A DNA stretch of 64,000 nt from Shewanella woodyi ATCC 51908. GTDB lineage: Bacteria > Pseudomonadota > Gammaproteobacteria > Enterobacterales > Shewanellaceae. Of the stretch, positions 1 through 10,573 are shown piece by piece. A model generated the notes under the pieces. It did no database searches. It worked only from the letters and a program-made list of their open reading frames with translations, and had not been told where the DNA came from. The stretch lies in NCBI RefSeq assembly GCF_000019525.1, contig NC_010506.1, forward strand, positions 4,154,001-4,218,000, written 5' to 3'. How positions within the stretch are numbered: the first letter of the stretch is position 1; each line of letters opens with the position of its first letter. Both the position numbers and the translations under genes were made by a program.

Positions 1-86
1 AATCAGGCATGACATTGGACGATTTTGCTCAGTATTGGGGTCAAAGTGACAAACTAAGGGATGCTAGCTTGGCTGCTAAACAATAA
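1..86 (+). CDS. C-terminal end of an unidentified protein (partial)
   Basis: An open frame enters from the left edge, in phase from base 3, and ends at the TAA at 84-86. About 27 residues are visible, beginning SGMTLDDFAQYWG and ending SLAAKQ. The fragment is too short to assign a family. The next gene is on the opposite strand and convergent, so this is probably the last gene of a plus-strand unit. Confidence 0.5.
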   Translation, partial: SGMTLDDFAQYWGQSDKLRDASLAAKQ

Positions 87-166
87 ATACAGCCACTAAT
101 ACCTAACAGTATAATGCTGCGTGTATTAGCATTAAAACTGGCATCCCCTCGTGTCACCTTTACTGT

Positions 167-1795
167 TTAAGGACAGGAGGTCGCGTAAATATCCCCGACC
201 CAACTGCTGTTATCGATAAAGGGATTACGGTTATTTTGCCACTCAAAAATACGGTTATTACGGCGACGCTCCCAATCACTGACAGGGTCTTGTTGGTGCC
301 AGCTAAGCAAGGTACACAGATCCCCAAGCAGCGCCTGCCCAGTTGTGGTTGTTCCGCTTACAATGCTTAAGTCTGGTGTACCACTGCTATCACTGCCCTC
401 ATAACGCACATCCATATAGAAGATCATACGTGCGACATCGCCCTTCACTTCATCTTTGGGCTCGAAGCTATCAGAATCAGTTCGATTACCTGGCGCTTCT
501 GATATCTCGCTGCCTCCCATGGCAAAATCTTTATTGCCTCGGCTACTGTTAACAGTGACATCAGACGGACGTAGGTGATGCATATCGGTATAGCCGTGCT
601 GGCCACTGCTAGGAAAGCCATGGCTTTTTGCCCAAACATGCTCACGATTCCATGCATCGAGTGAGTTACTCATGCCTGCACGATTAGTTTTTGGCTCAGA
701 ACGACCAGTGTAGAGCAAAATTACATTATCGCTGTTGGCAGGATCTTCATCGGCATAACCCAATCCATCCCATACTTGGCTGTAACTAAAACGTGTGTGC
801 CCCTTAATTTTGCCATTAAGGCTGGCTTTTAATGCGCTACCTGTTTTGCCAATGGCATCGGCATAATAGGTTGTATAAACATAGTCACCATTGTCACCAC
901 CAGAACCGTCTCCTCCACCCGTTCCTGCGGTGTAGTTCAAAACGAGAGTGACACCACTAAAGGCGCTATAAGCTTGAAGATTAATATAGTAGCGTCCAGT
1001 AACTGGGTTAGTCACACTGCACTGCTCATTATTACCTGACAGATATGGCGCGCAATCATACACACTTAATGTTGGCTCACTGCCTTGACGAAGGTAGAGA
1101 TCGGCATCCCCCGTGCCACCACTCATGGTCACACTGACTCCTGAGGCACCAGCGGGAAGATCGGCAACAAATTTAAGCGTCCCACCTTGAGCCGCACTTA
1201 AGCCAGTCTTGGCTTGACCATTACCCAGTTGATTATCACTACCACCGCCATCGCCTCCACCATCACAGTCAGCAATTAAGCTCCCCGTGCCAGGGTTGCC
1301 AGCATTATCACTGGCCGCCCAATCCGCGGCAGATTTAGTGTTAATCACAGTCGTTCTGTGCAAAGACACATTGCGAACATTGAGAGACCATCCCGTGACT
1401 CCGCCTTCCCAAGCAACAAGGTCAACCTCCTCAGCCCCTTTTTTCAATCGTACAAAGTCACCCGAATTTCCCAGGGCTAAAGACATTGGCGATAGATCTG
1501 GAGTCTGGTTAAACAGGCTATTAAACCCTGCAGAATTGGCTGCAACGGTGAAATACTCACCCGAAGCTATAGTGCCCTGCAGCTGATAGCTGCTGCCATT
1601 ATCACTCAATTGATACTGGCTCAGATCAAGGCTACTACAGCCTGCATTAAACAACTCAACGTACTCTTCAACGCTGTCATTATTCGGTGCATCATATAAG
1701 GCTTCACTGATTAATAGATTTGCATTGGCATTAAATGCCAATGTAGAAAGTAGCGCGACCACAGATAATTTTGATATTTCCATCATAAACATCAC
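167..1795 (-). CDS. secreted endonuclease I with lamin-tail and PPC domains
   Basis: This is a predicted extracellular DNase. An N-terminal signal peptide is followed by a lamin-tail domain (about residues 25-165, starting LLISEALYDAPNNDSVEEYVEL), a Gly/Asp-rich linker, a bacterial pre-peptidase C-terminal (PPC) domain (about 195-290), a second Gly-rich linker, and an endonuclease I domain (about 305-540). The endonuclease part shows the expected NREHVWAKSHGFP and DMHHLRPSD segments, whose His residues belong to the metal/catalytic site in this family. Several starts (GTG, then ATGs) lie within the first five codons and no strong ribosome site decides between them. By family it should degrade extracellular DNA for phosphate or nucleosides. 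Domain assignment is firm; the true substrate is inferred. Confidence 0.88.
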   Translation of the reverse strand: MMFMMEISKLSVVALLSTLAFNANANLLISEALYDAPNNDSVEEYVELFNAGCSSLDLSQYQLSDNGSSYQLQGTIASGEYFTVAANSAGFNSLFNQTPDLSPMSLALGNSGDFVRLKKGAEEVDLVAWEGGVTGWSLNVRNVSLHRTTVINTKSAADWAASDNAGNPGTGSLIADCDGGGDGGGSDNQLGNGQAKTGLSAAQGGTLKFVADLPAGASGVSVTMSGGTGDADLYLRQGSEPTLSVYDCAPYLSGNNEQCSVTNPVTGRYYINLQAYSAFSGVTLVLNYTAGTGGGDGSGGDNGDYVYTTYYADAIGKTGSALKASLNGKIKGHTRFSYSQVWDGLGYADEDPANSDNVILLYTGRSEPKTNRAGMSNSLDAWNREHVWAKSHGFPSSGQHGYTDMHHLRPSDVTVNSSRGNKDFAMGGSEISEAPGNRTDSDSFEPKDEVKGDVARMIFYMDVRYEGSDSSGTPDLSIVSGTTTTGQALLGDLCTLLSWHQQDPVSDWERRRNNRIFEWQNNRNPFIDNSSWVGDIYATSCP

Positions 1796-2033
1796 TTTTT
1801 GTTTTTTATTATCTTATTCAGCACATAAATGAACTGACCCCGCACTTCTCATCCATATAAATGAATGTATAGAAGTGCTGGCGGCATAATAACCAAGCTT
1901 TGTTACAATAAGAAACATTTAAATTATTAACTTGATAACTATTATTTAAAATCAATAAATAGTACGAGCTAACACTGTTCGGTATAAATATATTTCTAAA
2001 AAATATGGCCCCATTTAGTCTTTAAGCAGAGAG

Positions 2034-3404
2034 TTATACTATCTCGGCACTCAACTCTTGATGCATTAAGGGAAGGTCTCTTGCCTGCTCTCTCAAGTAA
2101 TCCATCCCAGAGAGGAAGCCCGTAAACATCTTAAGGCCGATAAACTGCCCCTGCTCTGTGGTCACATACTGACTACCATCTTTTTTGATCGCTCCAGCAC
2201 CAATCAAGTAACTCATCTCTAAGGGAAAAGCTTGCCATAAGGTTTTGCCTGTATGCTGGTAAAAAACCGAGTTATCGAGGCGGCCATGACCCATCATAAT
2301 CATCAAATGGTGCTGCAGTAGCGCACTACTCTCTATCTGCTTAGTGTAGCAAGTACCACTTTGCTGCTGTTTTATCAGCTGAATATAATCTTGAATATCG
2401 AAGCTTGAGATCCTAAATTGCTCACCAAATCGGCCAAAAGCTCCCGAACCAACACCAAAACAATCTTCACCATCGAGTACGTATTTATTTTCAACAGCTT
2501 GGCCGAAGTTACGACTAAAGGTCCAGGGAAACTCCATCAAATAGCGCCCACTTAACGCCTTTTTCACAGCCAAAAATTGTGGCCATAAAGCGTGTGGGTC
2601 TCCAGCAAGGGAGCCTGCTTTCTTACGGTTTTTACCTATCCCTATGGTCAGTGGATAGGTGGTAATTTGATCTGGTTTCAATCTTAACGTTTGCTTTAAA
2701 TCCCAGTGCACAGACTCAGGGGTCTGTGTTTTAAACCCATACATCATATCCAGATTTACCGTGGGGATAAGCGCAATCGCCCGAGCAACATAGTCAGCCT
2801 GTTCCAGACCCGAACCAAACTTCTCAAAACGTCCACTTGCTTTTAAAATCTTATCATCGAAGCTCTGCACTCCAATGGACATACGATCGACCAAGCCATT
2901 AAGAAGTTGAGGGTTTCCCTCCTTAAAGTAGATAGGATCGCTTTCACAGGAGACTTCACGGATGGGAGTCAGCCCCTTGATCATCTCTATGGTCTTAATC
3001 AGCTCATCTTCCAGTATTGTGGTGGTGCCACCACCAATATAGACGCGATTAAAACGGTAACCCTTGGCGATCACCTCACGGATCTCCTGCCTAAGCGCGA
3101 CAAAATACTCTCTGGCTAATGGCTCACTGAATTTAACCTTATGGAAAGAGCAAAAACGACATAGGGTATGGCAAAAAGGGATATGTATATACAAGGTCTC
3201 TATCGGCTTAGATGGGATAGCGTTTTCATCGCTCTCCACACTCAACGGCGTCGCATTTTTCAAAGAAAGCGACTGCTTTATTGTGCGGTTCATCACCCAA
3301 TCTAAACTGTCTGTAGCAAGCAATAAGCGTGTATTTAAGCGTGAGTCTTTCATAACGTATTCCATTACTGTTACTGCATTACCTCTATTTAAAGATAATA
3401 CCAA
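2034..3404 (-). CDS. HemW/HutW-like radical SAM protein
   Basis: This is a coproporphyrinogen III oxidase-like radical SAM protein. The [4Fe-4S]/SAM motif is visible at about residue 80 as CHTLCRFC (CxxxCxxC) after TLYIHIPF, followed by YIGGGTTT and the RMSIGVQSFDD segment typical of the HemN/HemW/HutW clan. Length (456) fits HutW-type proteins better than short HemW. An N-terminal extension of about 65 residues precedes the radical SAM core. Relatives act as heme chaperones or anaerobic heme-cleaving methyltransferases, but no heme uptake genes lie beside it, so the substrate is unknown. It appears monocistronic. Confidence 0.75.
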   Translation of the reverse strand: MVLSLNRGNAVTVMEYVMKDSRLNTRLLLATDSLDWVMNRTIKQSLSLKNATPLSVESDENAIPSKPIETLYIHIPFCHTLCRFCSFHKVKFSEPLAREYFVALRQEIREVIAKGYRFNRVYIGGGTTTILEDELIKTIEMIKGLTPIREVSCESDPIYFKEGNPQLLNGLVDRMSIGVQSFDDKILKASGRFEKFGSGLEQADYVARAIALIPTVNLDMMYGFKTQTPESVHWDLKQTLRLKPDQITTYPLTIGIGKNRKKAGSLAGDPHALWPQFLAVKKALSGRYLMEFPWTFSRNFGQAVENKYVLDGEDCFGVGSGAFGRFGEQFRISSFDIQDYIQLIKQQQSGTCYTKQIESSALLQHHLMIMMGHGRLDNSVFYQHTGKTLWQAFPLEMSYLIGAGAIKKDGSQYVTTEQGQFIGLKMFTGFLSGMDYLREQARDLPLMHQELSAEIV

Positions 3405-3654
3405 GTAAGAAAAGTAGTGAGTTCAGACTAGCCAAAGTGTAAATTTTAAAATGATGCACAGACGATATATTGAATATTATTTATTGATTTTTATTAAATT
3501 TGCCTATCAGAGCACATTGTTTCAATTAAGTTAACCAATACTAATCAGTATAATTAATATACTGAACAATCATCCCCTTAATTAACCTAATTTAATATGC
3601 TAGATTAGCTGCTCGCCTTAAAATAGATAAACTCAATAGTAGGGAGGACAAGGT

Positions 3655-4155
3655 TTGATTATTGCTGAAACTGAACGACTCATACTGCGCCGCTTCACTG
3701 CGGAGGATAAGCAGGCAGTTTTTCTTTTAAATAGCATACCTGAGATATTAACCTATATCCCAGGAGAGCCAATGTCGTCGGTTACTCAAGCCGAGCAGAT
3801 ATTAAATGAGCTGGTGTTCCCAGGTTACGAGAAGTTTGGCTTTGGACGATGGGCGGTTGAGCATAAAGCTGATAACAAGGTTATTGGCTTTTGCGGGCCT
3901 ACCTTTGTTCAAGAGTATAACGAGGTCGAGCTAGGTTATCGTTATCTGCCTGATTACTGGGGCACAGGAATAGGGTTTGAAGCCGCTCAAGCCGCCTTAA
4001 CCAAGATCCCTAGTTTTGATATAGACCATGTGATTGCACTCATTCTTCTGGGCAACAGAGGCTCTGAAGCACTTGCCAGAAAAGTCGGTATGACGGAGCG
4101 TGAACGCAACACGTTTATGGGGCACAAGGTTAACGTTTTTCATAAGTCACTTTAA
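3655..4155 (+). CDS. GNAT acetyltransferase, RimJ/RimL type
   Basis: This is an acetyl-CoA-dependent N-acetyltransferase of 166 residues. It opens with [14 protein letters not shown], the usual start of RimJ/RimL-type GNATs, and has [20 protein letters not shown] at the acetyl-CoA pyrophosphate loop. The start codon is TTG at 3655, supported by AGGGAGG at 3641-3647 with a 7-nt spacing. Its stop overlaps the 3' end of the convergent chemoreceptor gene by 4 bp. The acceptor (a protein N-terminus or a small molecule) cannot be told from sequence. Confidence 0.82.
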   Translation: MIIAETERLILRRFTAEDKQAVFLLNSIPEILTYIPGEPMSSVTQAEQILNELVFPGYEKFGFGRWAVEHKADNKVIGFCGPTFVQEYNEVELGYRYLPDYWGTGIGFEAAQAALTKIPSFDIDHVIALILLGNRGSEALARKVGMTERERNTFMGHKVNVFHKSL

Positions 4156-5732
4156 GTCGCCTTAAAGCCGACTCTAAATCCGCCCCAGTGTTTACCTTTT
4201 ACAAAGATAGGCACAGAGAGATCGTGCATCACCTCACCAGTGTCACGCTTATAGGTTTGTAACAACACAGCTTGAGTATGTTGGCCGCAGCGAATGCCAG
4301 TAGGATCGTCAAAAAGCCGCTTCGTGCGGTTACTGAGTATATCTATCTCGGCTTTGCCTGTGAGTTTTTTACTGAAACAGAGGTTATGGGTTGGAAAGTA
4401 GCCCTTCATATCCACACAACCTGCATACACTATCTCCCTGTGACTCCCCAGTATCGGCTCCTGAACCGCGGGAAAACAGCTATCTGTGTAACTATCAAAT
4501 TCGGTGCTATATTTAACGGGATCAGTATTGGAAATAGGCCGATATTGTGGAGAGAAGAGGTCATGCTCTCTAAACTTGCCACTCACTAAACCCGCCTCCA
4601 ATAAAGCTCCACACTGTTTCGCCCCCTCTCGGGCTTGTTTAAGCACCCTTTGATCTAAAGTTTGTGTGTCGAAATCTGCCAGTTCAGTAAATATTCCTTC
4701 GGTGGTTTTAGATAGTCCGAAGGCTTGTTCAGACACACGACTACTTTGCTCTGCGGTACTCTCTAATGAGTCATGGATCTGAGCAACAGAGCCGGAGATC
4801 TCATGGGTGGTGCTGGTTGACTCTTTCAATGCTTCCTCCATCTGACTCAAAGACTCCGCAGATTGAGCTATCGACAAAGAGATCTGATTGAAACTCACAT
4901 CAAGCTTAGCCATCACCTCAACCGTACCTGAGGTTTTGCACACCACCTGCTCCATTAAACCTGATGTCCTATCAGCCTCTGAGCTAACCTCCAAAAGCAT
5001 CTTAGCGATGTCGCCGGTGGCTTGGGCAGTCTTGCCTGCTAAGTTTCGTACCTCGTCGGCTACCACTGCAAAACCGCGTCCCTGATCACCGGCTCGCGCC
5101 GCTTCAATAGCGGCATTTAGAGCCAGCAAGTTTGTCTGCTCAGCAACAGAGTTAATTAACTCTGTAATATTTTGAATGCTCTGAGCTTTCTCCTTTAACG
5201 CATGAACCTGCTGAGCGGCTGTATTAATGTCTACACTCAGTGACTCTATGGTATCAACACCCACTTCAGCTTGAGCACGCCCCTCAACACTAAAGCGTTC
5301 AGCATCTTGAGCCTGAAGGAGAATATGGGCTGCGTTATCACTCAACTGGCCAGTGGTGACACTAAGCTCCTCTGCCGCAACAGAGATCTGGCTGGCACTC
5401 TCACCGTTTTTTTCAATGGAGAGATTAAGAGTATCGATAAAGTGGGAGACCTCGGCTGCGCCAATGGCAATCTTACTCGTGTGAAGACTGATCTGCTTAG
5501 TCGCCTGATTAATATGGCTAGACTCGGCTGTTTGAGTCTCTCTGCTCACTCTCTGTTCAACTCTTATATCGAGCCAGCGTCCCACTAGGAACATCAGCAA
5601 AGTACTGAGCAGCGCTAACAGAAAACTGGTCACAAGCATATTAAGCTGCCAAGGCAAACTCGCCAAAAGCATGCTGCAGATAAAGACCACGAAAAAAACA
5701 GATAGTGTTCGAGCTAAGGTTTGTTCAGCCAT
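4152..5732 (-). CDS. methyl-accepting chemotaxis protein with C-terminal Cache-like sensor
   Basis: This is a membrane chemoreceptor of 526 residues. Two hydrophobic helices lie at the very N-terminus (about residues 8-50) with almost no periplasmic loop, so there is no conventional periplasmic ligand domain. The signalling hairpin spans about 80-350, with the highly conserved tip near 190-232 ([18 protein letters not shown], then DEVRNLA) that contacts CheA and CheW in this family. The remaining ~170 residues form a cytoplasmic domain with many Cys residues, ending with [17 protein letters not shown], a signature seen in Cache/PAS-like sensors. The ligand is unknown. Sensing from the inside is inferred from the topology. 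Confidence 0.85.
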   Translation of the reverse strand: MAEQTLARTLSVFFVVFICSMLLASLPWQLNMLVTSFLLALLSTLLMFLVGRWLDIRVEQRVSRETQTAESSHINQATKQISLHTSKIAIGAAEVSHFIDTLNLSIEKNGESASQISVAAEELSVTTGQLSDNAAHILLQAQDAERFSVEGRAQAEVGVDTIESLSVDINTAAQQVHALKEKAQSIQNITELINSVAEQTNLLALNAAIEAARAGDQGRGFAVVADEVRNLAGKTAQATGDIAKMLLEVSSEADRTSGLMEQVVCKTSGTVEVMAKLDVSFNQISLSIAQSAESLSQMEEALKESTSTTHEISGSVAQIHDSLESTAEQSSRVSEQAFGLSKTTEGIFTELADFDTQTLDQRVLKQAREGAKQCGALLEAGLVSGKFREHDLFSPQYRPISNTDPVKYSTEFDSYTDSCFPAVQEPILGSHREIVYAGCVDMKGYFPTHNLCFSKKLTGKAEIDILSNRTKRLFDDPTGIRCGQHTQAVLLQTYKRDTGEVMHDLSVPIFVKGKHWGGFRVGFKAT

Positions 5733-5885
5733 GCATCACCAAAGTATTGATAACCCATTAGCGCTGAGTAATACCAGTCAGTATCGAGTTCAGGGCTAAA
5801 TTATTTTTATTCCTTATAGTGAGTAAATTTTCAATGCTTGGGGATTAGACTTTAGTCGCCTTTTACTTGCTCATAAAAATAGCAG

Positions 5886-5911
5886 AAAAAAACGCAACCC
5901 TATGGCTGCGC
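5886..5911 (-). terminator. Rho-independent terminator of the nqr operon
   Basis: Read on the minus strand, a CGCAGCC/GGGTTGCG stem with one G-U pair is followed by seven U residues. It starts about 30 bp beyond the nqrF stop codon, so it probably ends the nqrABCDEF transcript. Confidence 0.75.
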
Positions 5912-5939
5912 TTTCTCTATTTAGTCACTAATTTTTAGC

Positions 5940-7157
5940 CTAGTCACCAAAGTCATCTAGTAGGATATTTTCCTCTTCGACACCAAGACTTTCTAGCATG
6001 CTAATCACTGAAGAGTTCATAATTGGAGGTCCACACATGTAAAACTCACAATCTTCCGGCGCTTTATGGTTTTTGAGGTAGTTCTCATACAGGACATTAT
6101 GGATAAAGCCAGTATAGCCATCCCAGTTATCCTCAGGCAGTGGATCTGAGAGAGCAACATGCCAAACAAAGTTATCATTCTCAGCCGCTAACTTATCGAA
6201 ATCTTCTTGATAGAAAACTTCACGCGTTGAGCGTGCACCGTACCAAAAACTCATCTTACGCTGGGTTTTCTCTCCTTTAAGCTGGTTAAAGATATGAGAA
6301 CGCATCGGCGCCATACCAGCACCACCACCGATAAAGACCATCTCAGCATCGGTATCTTTAACGAAGAACTCACCAAACGGTCCAGAAATAGTGACCTTGT
6401 CACCCGCTTTTAGGTTAAAGATGTAAGATGACATCTTGCCAGGTGGTAGCCCTTCAGAGGGAGGCGTTGCGATACGCACATTAAGCATAATGCGACCCTT
6501 CTCATCTGGGTAGTTCGCCATTGAGTATGCACGCAGTACATCTTCATCAACTTTTGATACCAGATTAAACAGCTCATACTTCTCCCAGTCACCACGATAC
6601 TCCTCAGGAATATCAAAATCACTGTAGTTCACCTGATGGGCTGGTGCCTCAATCTGAATGTAACCACCAGCCTTAAACTTAACATCTTCCCCTTCTGGTA
6701 GCTTAAGCAGTAGCTCTTTAATAAAGGTCGCCTTGTTATCGTTAGAGATAACTTCACATTGCCACTTCTTCACGCCGAAGATCTCATCTTCAACTTCAAG
6801 TTCCATGTCGGTTTTAACCGCAACCTGACACGCCAGACGACAACCCTCTTTGGCCTCTTTCTTAGTGATATGATCACGCTCTGTTGGCAAAATATCACCG
6901 CCACCAGATTTCACTACCACACGACATTGACCACATGTACCACCGCCACCACAGGCCGACGGGATAAAGATATCCTTGTTTGCCAAAGCCCCTAATAGCT
7001 TGTCACCTGCCGAGGTGGTAATGCTTTTCTCATCGTCATCATTGATGCGAATAGAGACATCTCCCGTGGAGACCAGTTTACTTTTGGCGATTAAAATCAC
7101 CATAACCAACACACTCACAACGAAGGTGAACATGCCGATACCAATTGCCATTTCCAT
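5940..7157 (-). CDS. nqrF: Na+-translocating NADH:quinone reductase subunit F
   Basis: NqrF is the electron-entry subunit of the sodium-pumping NADH:ubiquinone oxidoreductase. It oxidises NADH through FAD and passes electrons to a 2Fe-2S cluster. One N-terminal membrane helix (residues 5-25) anchors it. The ferredoxin domain shows [12 protein letters not shown] at about 69-80 and CRLAC at about 111. RAYSMANYP is the FAD-binding RxYS motif, and [12 protein letters not shown] is the NAD-binding segment. The C-terminus ends DDFGD. Length (405) is normal. It is the last gene of the operon, 58 bp after nqrE. Confidence 0.97.
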   Translation of the reverse strand: MEMAIGIGMFTFVVSVLVMVILIAKSKLVSTGDVSIRINDDDEKSITTSAGDKLLGALANKDIFIPSACGGGGTCGQCRVVVKSGGGDILPTERDHITKKEAKEGCRLACQVAVKTDMELEVEDEIFGVKKWQCEVISNDNKATFIKELLLKLPEGEDVKFKAGGYIQIEAPAHQVNYSDFDIPEEYRGDWEKYELFNLVSKVDEDVLRAYSMANYPDEKGRIMLNVRIATPPSEGLPPGKMSSYIFNLKAGDKVTISGPFGEFFVKDTDAEMVFIGGGAGMAPMRSHIFNQLKGEKTQRKMSFWYGARSTREVFYQEDFDKLAAENDNFVWHVALSDPLPEDNWDGYTGFIHNVLYENYLKNHKAPEDCEFYMCGPPIMNSSVISMLESLGVEEENILLDDFGD

Positions 7158-7215
7158 CGAATCTACCTTTTCATTATCCGTTTTCTTTAAGCTTCTTGTT
7201 TACAAAAATAGAGAC

Positions 7216-7824
7216 TTAAATAGAAATACCAGAGAAAGCCATAAAGCCGAGTGCCATCAAGCCAGTAGTGATAAAGACAATGCCTATCCCCTGTAAGCCT
7301 TCAGGAATCGCATGAAACTTCATTCGTTCACGCAAACCTGCCAGCATCACAATCGCCATCGCCCATCCCACGCCAGATCCCATCGCAAATACAGCCGACT
7401 CACCTAAGCTGTAATCACGGTTCGCCATAAAGATAACGCCTGCAAAGATCGCGCAGTTAACGGTTAACAGTGGCAGGAATATTCCTAAAGAGTCATACAG
7501 ACTCGGGATATACTTATCTAAGAACATCTCTAAAATCTGCACCAAAGCTGCAATCACACCGATAAAGGTGATCAGCTGCAGATAGCTCAGATTTAACTCA
7601 GGGTAACCGGCCCAAGCCAGTGCTCCCGGAGCCAAAACATTGGCGTAGATCACTTGGTTGATGGGGACCGCAATAGTCATCACCACGATAACCGCAATAC
7701 CGAGTCCAAATGAGGTCGACACCTTCTTAGACACCGCAAGGAAGGTACACATGCCCATAAAGAATGACAGCGCCATGTTGTCAATAAAGGCCGCTTGTAT
7801 AAAAAGATTAATGTAATGTTCCAT
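7216..7824 (-). CDS. nqrE: Na+-translocating NADH:quinone reductase subunit E
   Basis: NqrE is an integral membrane subunit of about six helices. With NqrD it forms a pseudo-symmetric membrane pair that holds an intramembrane iron-sulfur centre in known Nqr structures. Here cysteines are visible near the N-terminus ([12 protein letters not shown]) and in the middle (TVNCAIFAG), the expected half-sites. The start [21 protein letters not shown] is typical of the family and follows a GGAAGAG ribosome site. It lies 9 bp after nqrD in the operon. Confidence 0.97.
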   Translation of the reverse strand: MEHYINLFIQAAFIDNMALSFFMGMCTFLAVSKKVSTSFGLGIAVIVVMTIAVPINQVIYANVLAPGALAWAGYPELNLSYLQLITFIGVIAALVQILEMFLDKYIPSLYDSLGIFLPLLTVNCAIFAGVIFMANRDYSLGESAVFAMGSGVGWAMAIVMLAGLRERMKFHAIPEGLQGIGIVFITTGLMALGFMAFSGISI

Positions 7825-7833
7825 ATCTCTTCC

Positions 7834-8457
7834 TTAACCTCGTTTACGCTGAATAACGTTAATGGACCAGATCATTAATCCAATGAGGAAAAACGCACTA
7901 GGGGGGAGTTTGAACATCTCGTTTGCGAGGTACCAGCCGCCATTTTCAACGGTTTGCAGTACCTCATGACCAAACAGGGTGCCGCTGCCAAGTAGCTCAC
8001 GCACAAAGGCAACACCGAGCAAGATCACGCCATAACCTATGGCATTACCAAAGGCATCAACCACAGCTAAGTGTGGTGGGTTCTTCATGGCAAAGGCTTC
8101 AGCGCGGCCCATAATGATGCAGTTAGTAATAATAAGGCCTACAAACACTGACAGCTGACGAGATAACTCATAAGCCACATCCTGCAAAACCATATCGACA
8201 ATGATCACCAAGGAGGCAATCACAGTCATCTGAGCAATAATACGCACACTGTTTGGGATCAAACGACGTATAGAGGAGATGATCAGGTTAGAGAACACCA
8301 ATACGAAGGTCACAGCTAACGTCATCACCAAAGCTGTTTGCAACGAGTTACTGACCGCCAAGGCAGAACAGACACCTAGCACTTGCATCGCTACTGGGTT
8401 ATTGGTGAAAACTGGGTTAGTCAATATATCGCGAGTCGATAATGTATGAGTACTCAC
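7834..8457 (-). CDS. nqrD: Na+-translocating NADH:quinone reductase subunit D
   Basis: NqrD is the membrane partner of NqrE in the sodium pump, with about six hydrophobic helices. Cysteines in [13 protein letters not shown] and [16 protein letters not shown] occupy the positions that, with NqrE, hold the intramembrane iron-sulfur centre in the family. It starts at a GTG at 8457, supported by GGAGG six bases upstream. The start lies one base after the nqrC stop, so translation is probably coupled. Length 207 is normal. Confidence 0.96.
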   Translation of the reverse strand: MSTHTLSTRDILTNPVFTNNPVAMQVLGVCSALAVSNSLQTALVMTLAVTFVLVFSNLIISSIRRLIPNSVRIIAQMTVIASLVIIVDMVLQDVAYELSRQLSVFVGLIITNCIIMGRAEAFAMKNPPHLAVVDAFGNAIGYGVILLGVAFVRELLGSGTLFGHEVLQTVENGGWYLANEMFKLPPSAFFLIGLMIWSINVIQRKRG

Positions 8458-8458
8458 C

Positions 8459-9229
8459 TTAGACCTCCGAAGCTTTTAACTTATTAAAGAAGGTTTCAAA
8501 GCCCTCATTACCGAACCAGAACTGAATCGAGCGTTGTACACCACGACCTGTCATGGTCGCGCCACTTATCGCATCGATACCATGAACATCACCCTCTTTC
8601 GCGCCACCTTTCACGACTTTAATCGCAACTTTACCTTTATCATCATAGAGCTGCTTGTTGCGAAACTTATCGGTCCACTCAGGATCGTTGAGGAAATCAC
8701 CGATGCCCGGTGTCTCACCGTGCTCATAAAACACCACGTTTTCTATGGTGTTCAAATCAGACTTCACAGCGACAAAACCGTAGATCATCGACCACAGCCC
8801 CTTGCCATAAACAGGCATCACCATGCTTAACAGCTCACCTTGGTCATCAACGACCTTAAAGGCTCGTACTTGGTTTGCACGGCTTTTGATTCTGGCGGTA
8901 TCTTTTTTAGGCTTGATTGAGGTTTCTGGATTAATGGCCGCCATACGATCATCAAAGTCCATCAGGTTACCGTCAGTGGTCACCTTGCCGGTATCAAGCT
9001 CCACCAACATAGGGGTCACCGATTTGGCAAAAATCTCACGGAAATCTCTGTCGCCGCTCATGTCGATATCGGCAGCCATCAGCACATAGCGTTGAAGCTC
9101 ATCTCGCTTCTTGGCCAATTTACGCTCTTTGAGCAGCTCAGCTGTTCCTGTGATCATAAATGAGCACAACAAGCAAAGTATGAAGGTAAAGACCATGGTC
9201 CCTACTACGGTATCTTTCTTAAAGGCCAT
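8459..9229 (-). CDS. nqrC: Na+-translocating NADH:quinone reductase subunit C
   Basis: NqrC carries a covalently attached FMN in a periplasmic domain held by one N-terminal helix (about residues 8-30). The flavinylation motif S-G-A-T is visible in [14 protein letters not shown] near the C-terminus; ApbE-type transferases attach FMN to this threonine. Length (256) is as expected. Unlike the tight spacing elsewhere in the operon, about 130 bp separates it from nqrB, and that gap holds a strong hairpin. An ApbE-like gene lies nearby at 14060-14953. Confidence 0.95.
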   Translation of the reverse strand: MAFKKDTVVGTMVFTFILCLLCSFMITGTAELLKERKLAKKRDELQRYVLMAADIDMSGDRDFREIFAKSVTPMLVELDTGKVTTDGNLMDFDDRMAAINPETSIKPKKDTARIKSRANQVRAFKVVDDQGELLSMVMPVYGKGLWSMIYGFVAVKSDLNTIENVVFYEHGETPGIGDFLNDPEWTDKFRNKQLYDDKGKVAIKVVKGGAKEGDVHGIDAISGATMTGRGVQRSIQFWFGNEGFETFFNKLKASEV

Positions 9230-9307
9230 CTCTACTTAACCCCTGCTTTATCTTTACTCGACTCATCTGAAGGGCCGAATAAAAGGTAATCAAATATCCC
9301 TGTCCAG

Positions 9308-9333
9308 ATGCTGGCGAATTGAATCGCCAGCAT
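9308..9333 (-). other. perfect hairpin between nqrB and nqrC
   Basis: ATGCTGGCGA and TCGCCAGCAT form a perfect 10-bp stem around a 6-nt loop in the 129-bp gap between nqrB and nqrC. It is not followed by a U-run in the direction of transcription, so it is not an ordinary terminator. It may be an mRNA processing or stabilising element that sets subunit ratios, or a small intergenic repeat. Confidence 0.6.
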
Positions 9334-9358
9334 GCCTGCGCCGGGCGCACTCTTAACG

Positions 9359-10573
9359 TTAAAGGGCATTGCGTTTCACCCTCCGTTTGATATTCGCTTT
9401 CGCAACGAGGTAGTCGAAGATAGGTGCCCACAAGTTAGCGAATAGGATGGCTAACATTATTCCCTCTGACATCTTTGGGTTGACCACGCGGATAAGCACC
9501 GTCATAAAGCCGATAAGGAAGCCGTAGGCAATTTTGCCTTTACGTGTGTACGAGGTCGTCACAGGATCTGTGGCCATAAACATCATACCCAGCGCAAAAC
9601 CGCCAGTGACGAGATGCCAGGTCCACGGCATCGCAAATAGCTCATTTTTCGCAGAGCCAATCAAGTTAAACATGATGGCAGTCAAGATCATGCCCAGCAT
9701 CACGCCAGCCACGATACGCCAGTCGGCTAAGCGGCTTAATAGCAGTAATCCACCACCAATCAAGAGTGCTAAGGTACTGGTTTCACCAATTGCACCAGGT
9801 ATAAAGCCTAAGAAAGCATTCCACCAGTTAGGATCGCTAAAAGCATCAAACCAAGCGTACTCGGCAAAACTCAACTTACCGGCTGCGGTTTGAGCCAGTG
9901 CTGTTGCACCAGAGAAACCGTCGACAGCTACCAACTGGCCAACACTCGCCACTTCACTCGGATAGGCAAAGAAGATAAATGAGAGACCAGCAAGCGCAGG
10001 GTTGAGGAAGTTATACCCCATGCCACCAAACAGCTCTTTGGCTATCACCACACCAAAGGTGATACCCATGGCTACAATCCAAAGCGGTGTCGAGACAGGC
10101 AAGATTAAGGTGAACAGCAGTGCGGTCACAAAGAAGCCTTCATGGAGCTCTTGACCACGCACCTTAGCAAATACCACCTCCCAGAAAAGACTCACCAGCA
10201 GCGCAGTCAGATAGATAGGAAAGTAGAAACTCAAGCCGTAAAGGAATAGACCAATTAACCCTGTCTGCTCCGTTAATCCGCCAGAGATAAGGTTAAATAG
10301 GCCCAGTTGCCACACATCTGGTGTTGATAAACCAGAGGCGATCGCAAGCTGCGCCTGTAACCCTAAGTTATACAAGCCAAACAGAATCGCTGGCAGTAAA
10401 CATAAACCAACCATGGTCATGGTACGTTTTACATCGATAGCATCACGAACGTGCACCTTACCTTTAGTGCTGCGACCATGAGCAATAACAAGGGATCTAA
10501 GATAACCCTTCATCGCCTGACCTGGAGCGTAATAGTCTTCCTGTAGATCTGGCTTATTATCTTTTGAATTCAT
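9359..10573 (-). CDS. nqrB: Na+-translocating NADH:quinone reductase subunit B
   Basis: NqrB is the large membrane subunit (about ten helices) that binds covalent FMN and contributes to the sodium channel and ubiquinone site. The flavinylation motif S-G-A-T is visible in VDGFSGATALAQTAAG. The start is ATG at 10573, overlapping the nqrA stop as TGATG, so the two are translationally coupled; a GTG one codon upstream is the alternative. The C-terminus KANIKRRVKRNAL resembles other NqrB proteins, so the gene is complete despite the long gap before nqrC. Confidence 0.96.
   Translation of the reverse strand: MNSKDNKPDLQEDYYAPGQAMKGYLRSLVIAHGRSTKGKVHVRDAIDVKRTMTMVGLCLLPAILFGLYNLGLQAQLAIASGLSTPDVWQLGLFNLISGGLTEQTGLIGLFLYGLSFYFPIYLTALLVSLFWEVVFAKVRGQELHEGFFVTALLFTLILPVSTPLWIVAMGITFGVVIAKELFGGMGYNFLNPALAGLSFIFFAYPSEVASVGQLVAVDGFSGATALAQTAAGKLSFAEYAWFDAFSDPNWWNAFLGFIPGAIGETSTLALLIGGGLLLLSRLADWRIVAGVMLGMILTAIMFNLIGSAKNELFAMPWTWHLVTGGFALGMMFMATDPVTTSYTRKGKIAYGFLIGFMTVLIRVVNPKMSEGIMLAILFANLWAPIFDYLVAKANIKRRVKRNAL

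Noticed and set aside
95..112. MITE-end-like sequence AATACCTAACAGTATAAT
   Set aside because: Several mismatches and no second end; kept as chance similarity.
9219..9431. 70-residue minus-strand ORF across the nqrB-nqrC gap
   Set aside because: It overlaps the ends of both genes in another frame, has no ribosome site, and its sequence is low in normal residue patterns.
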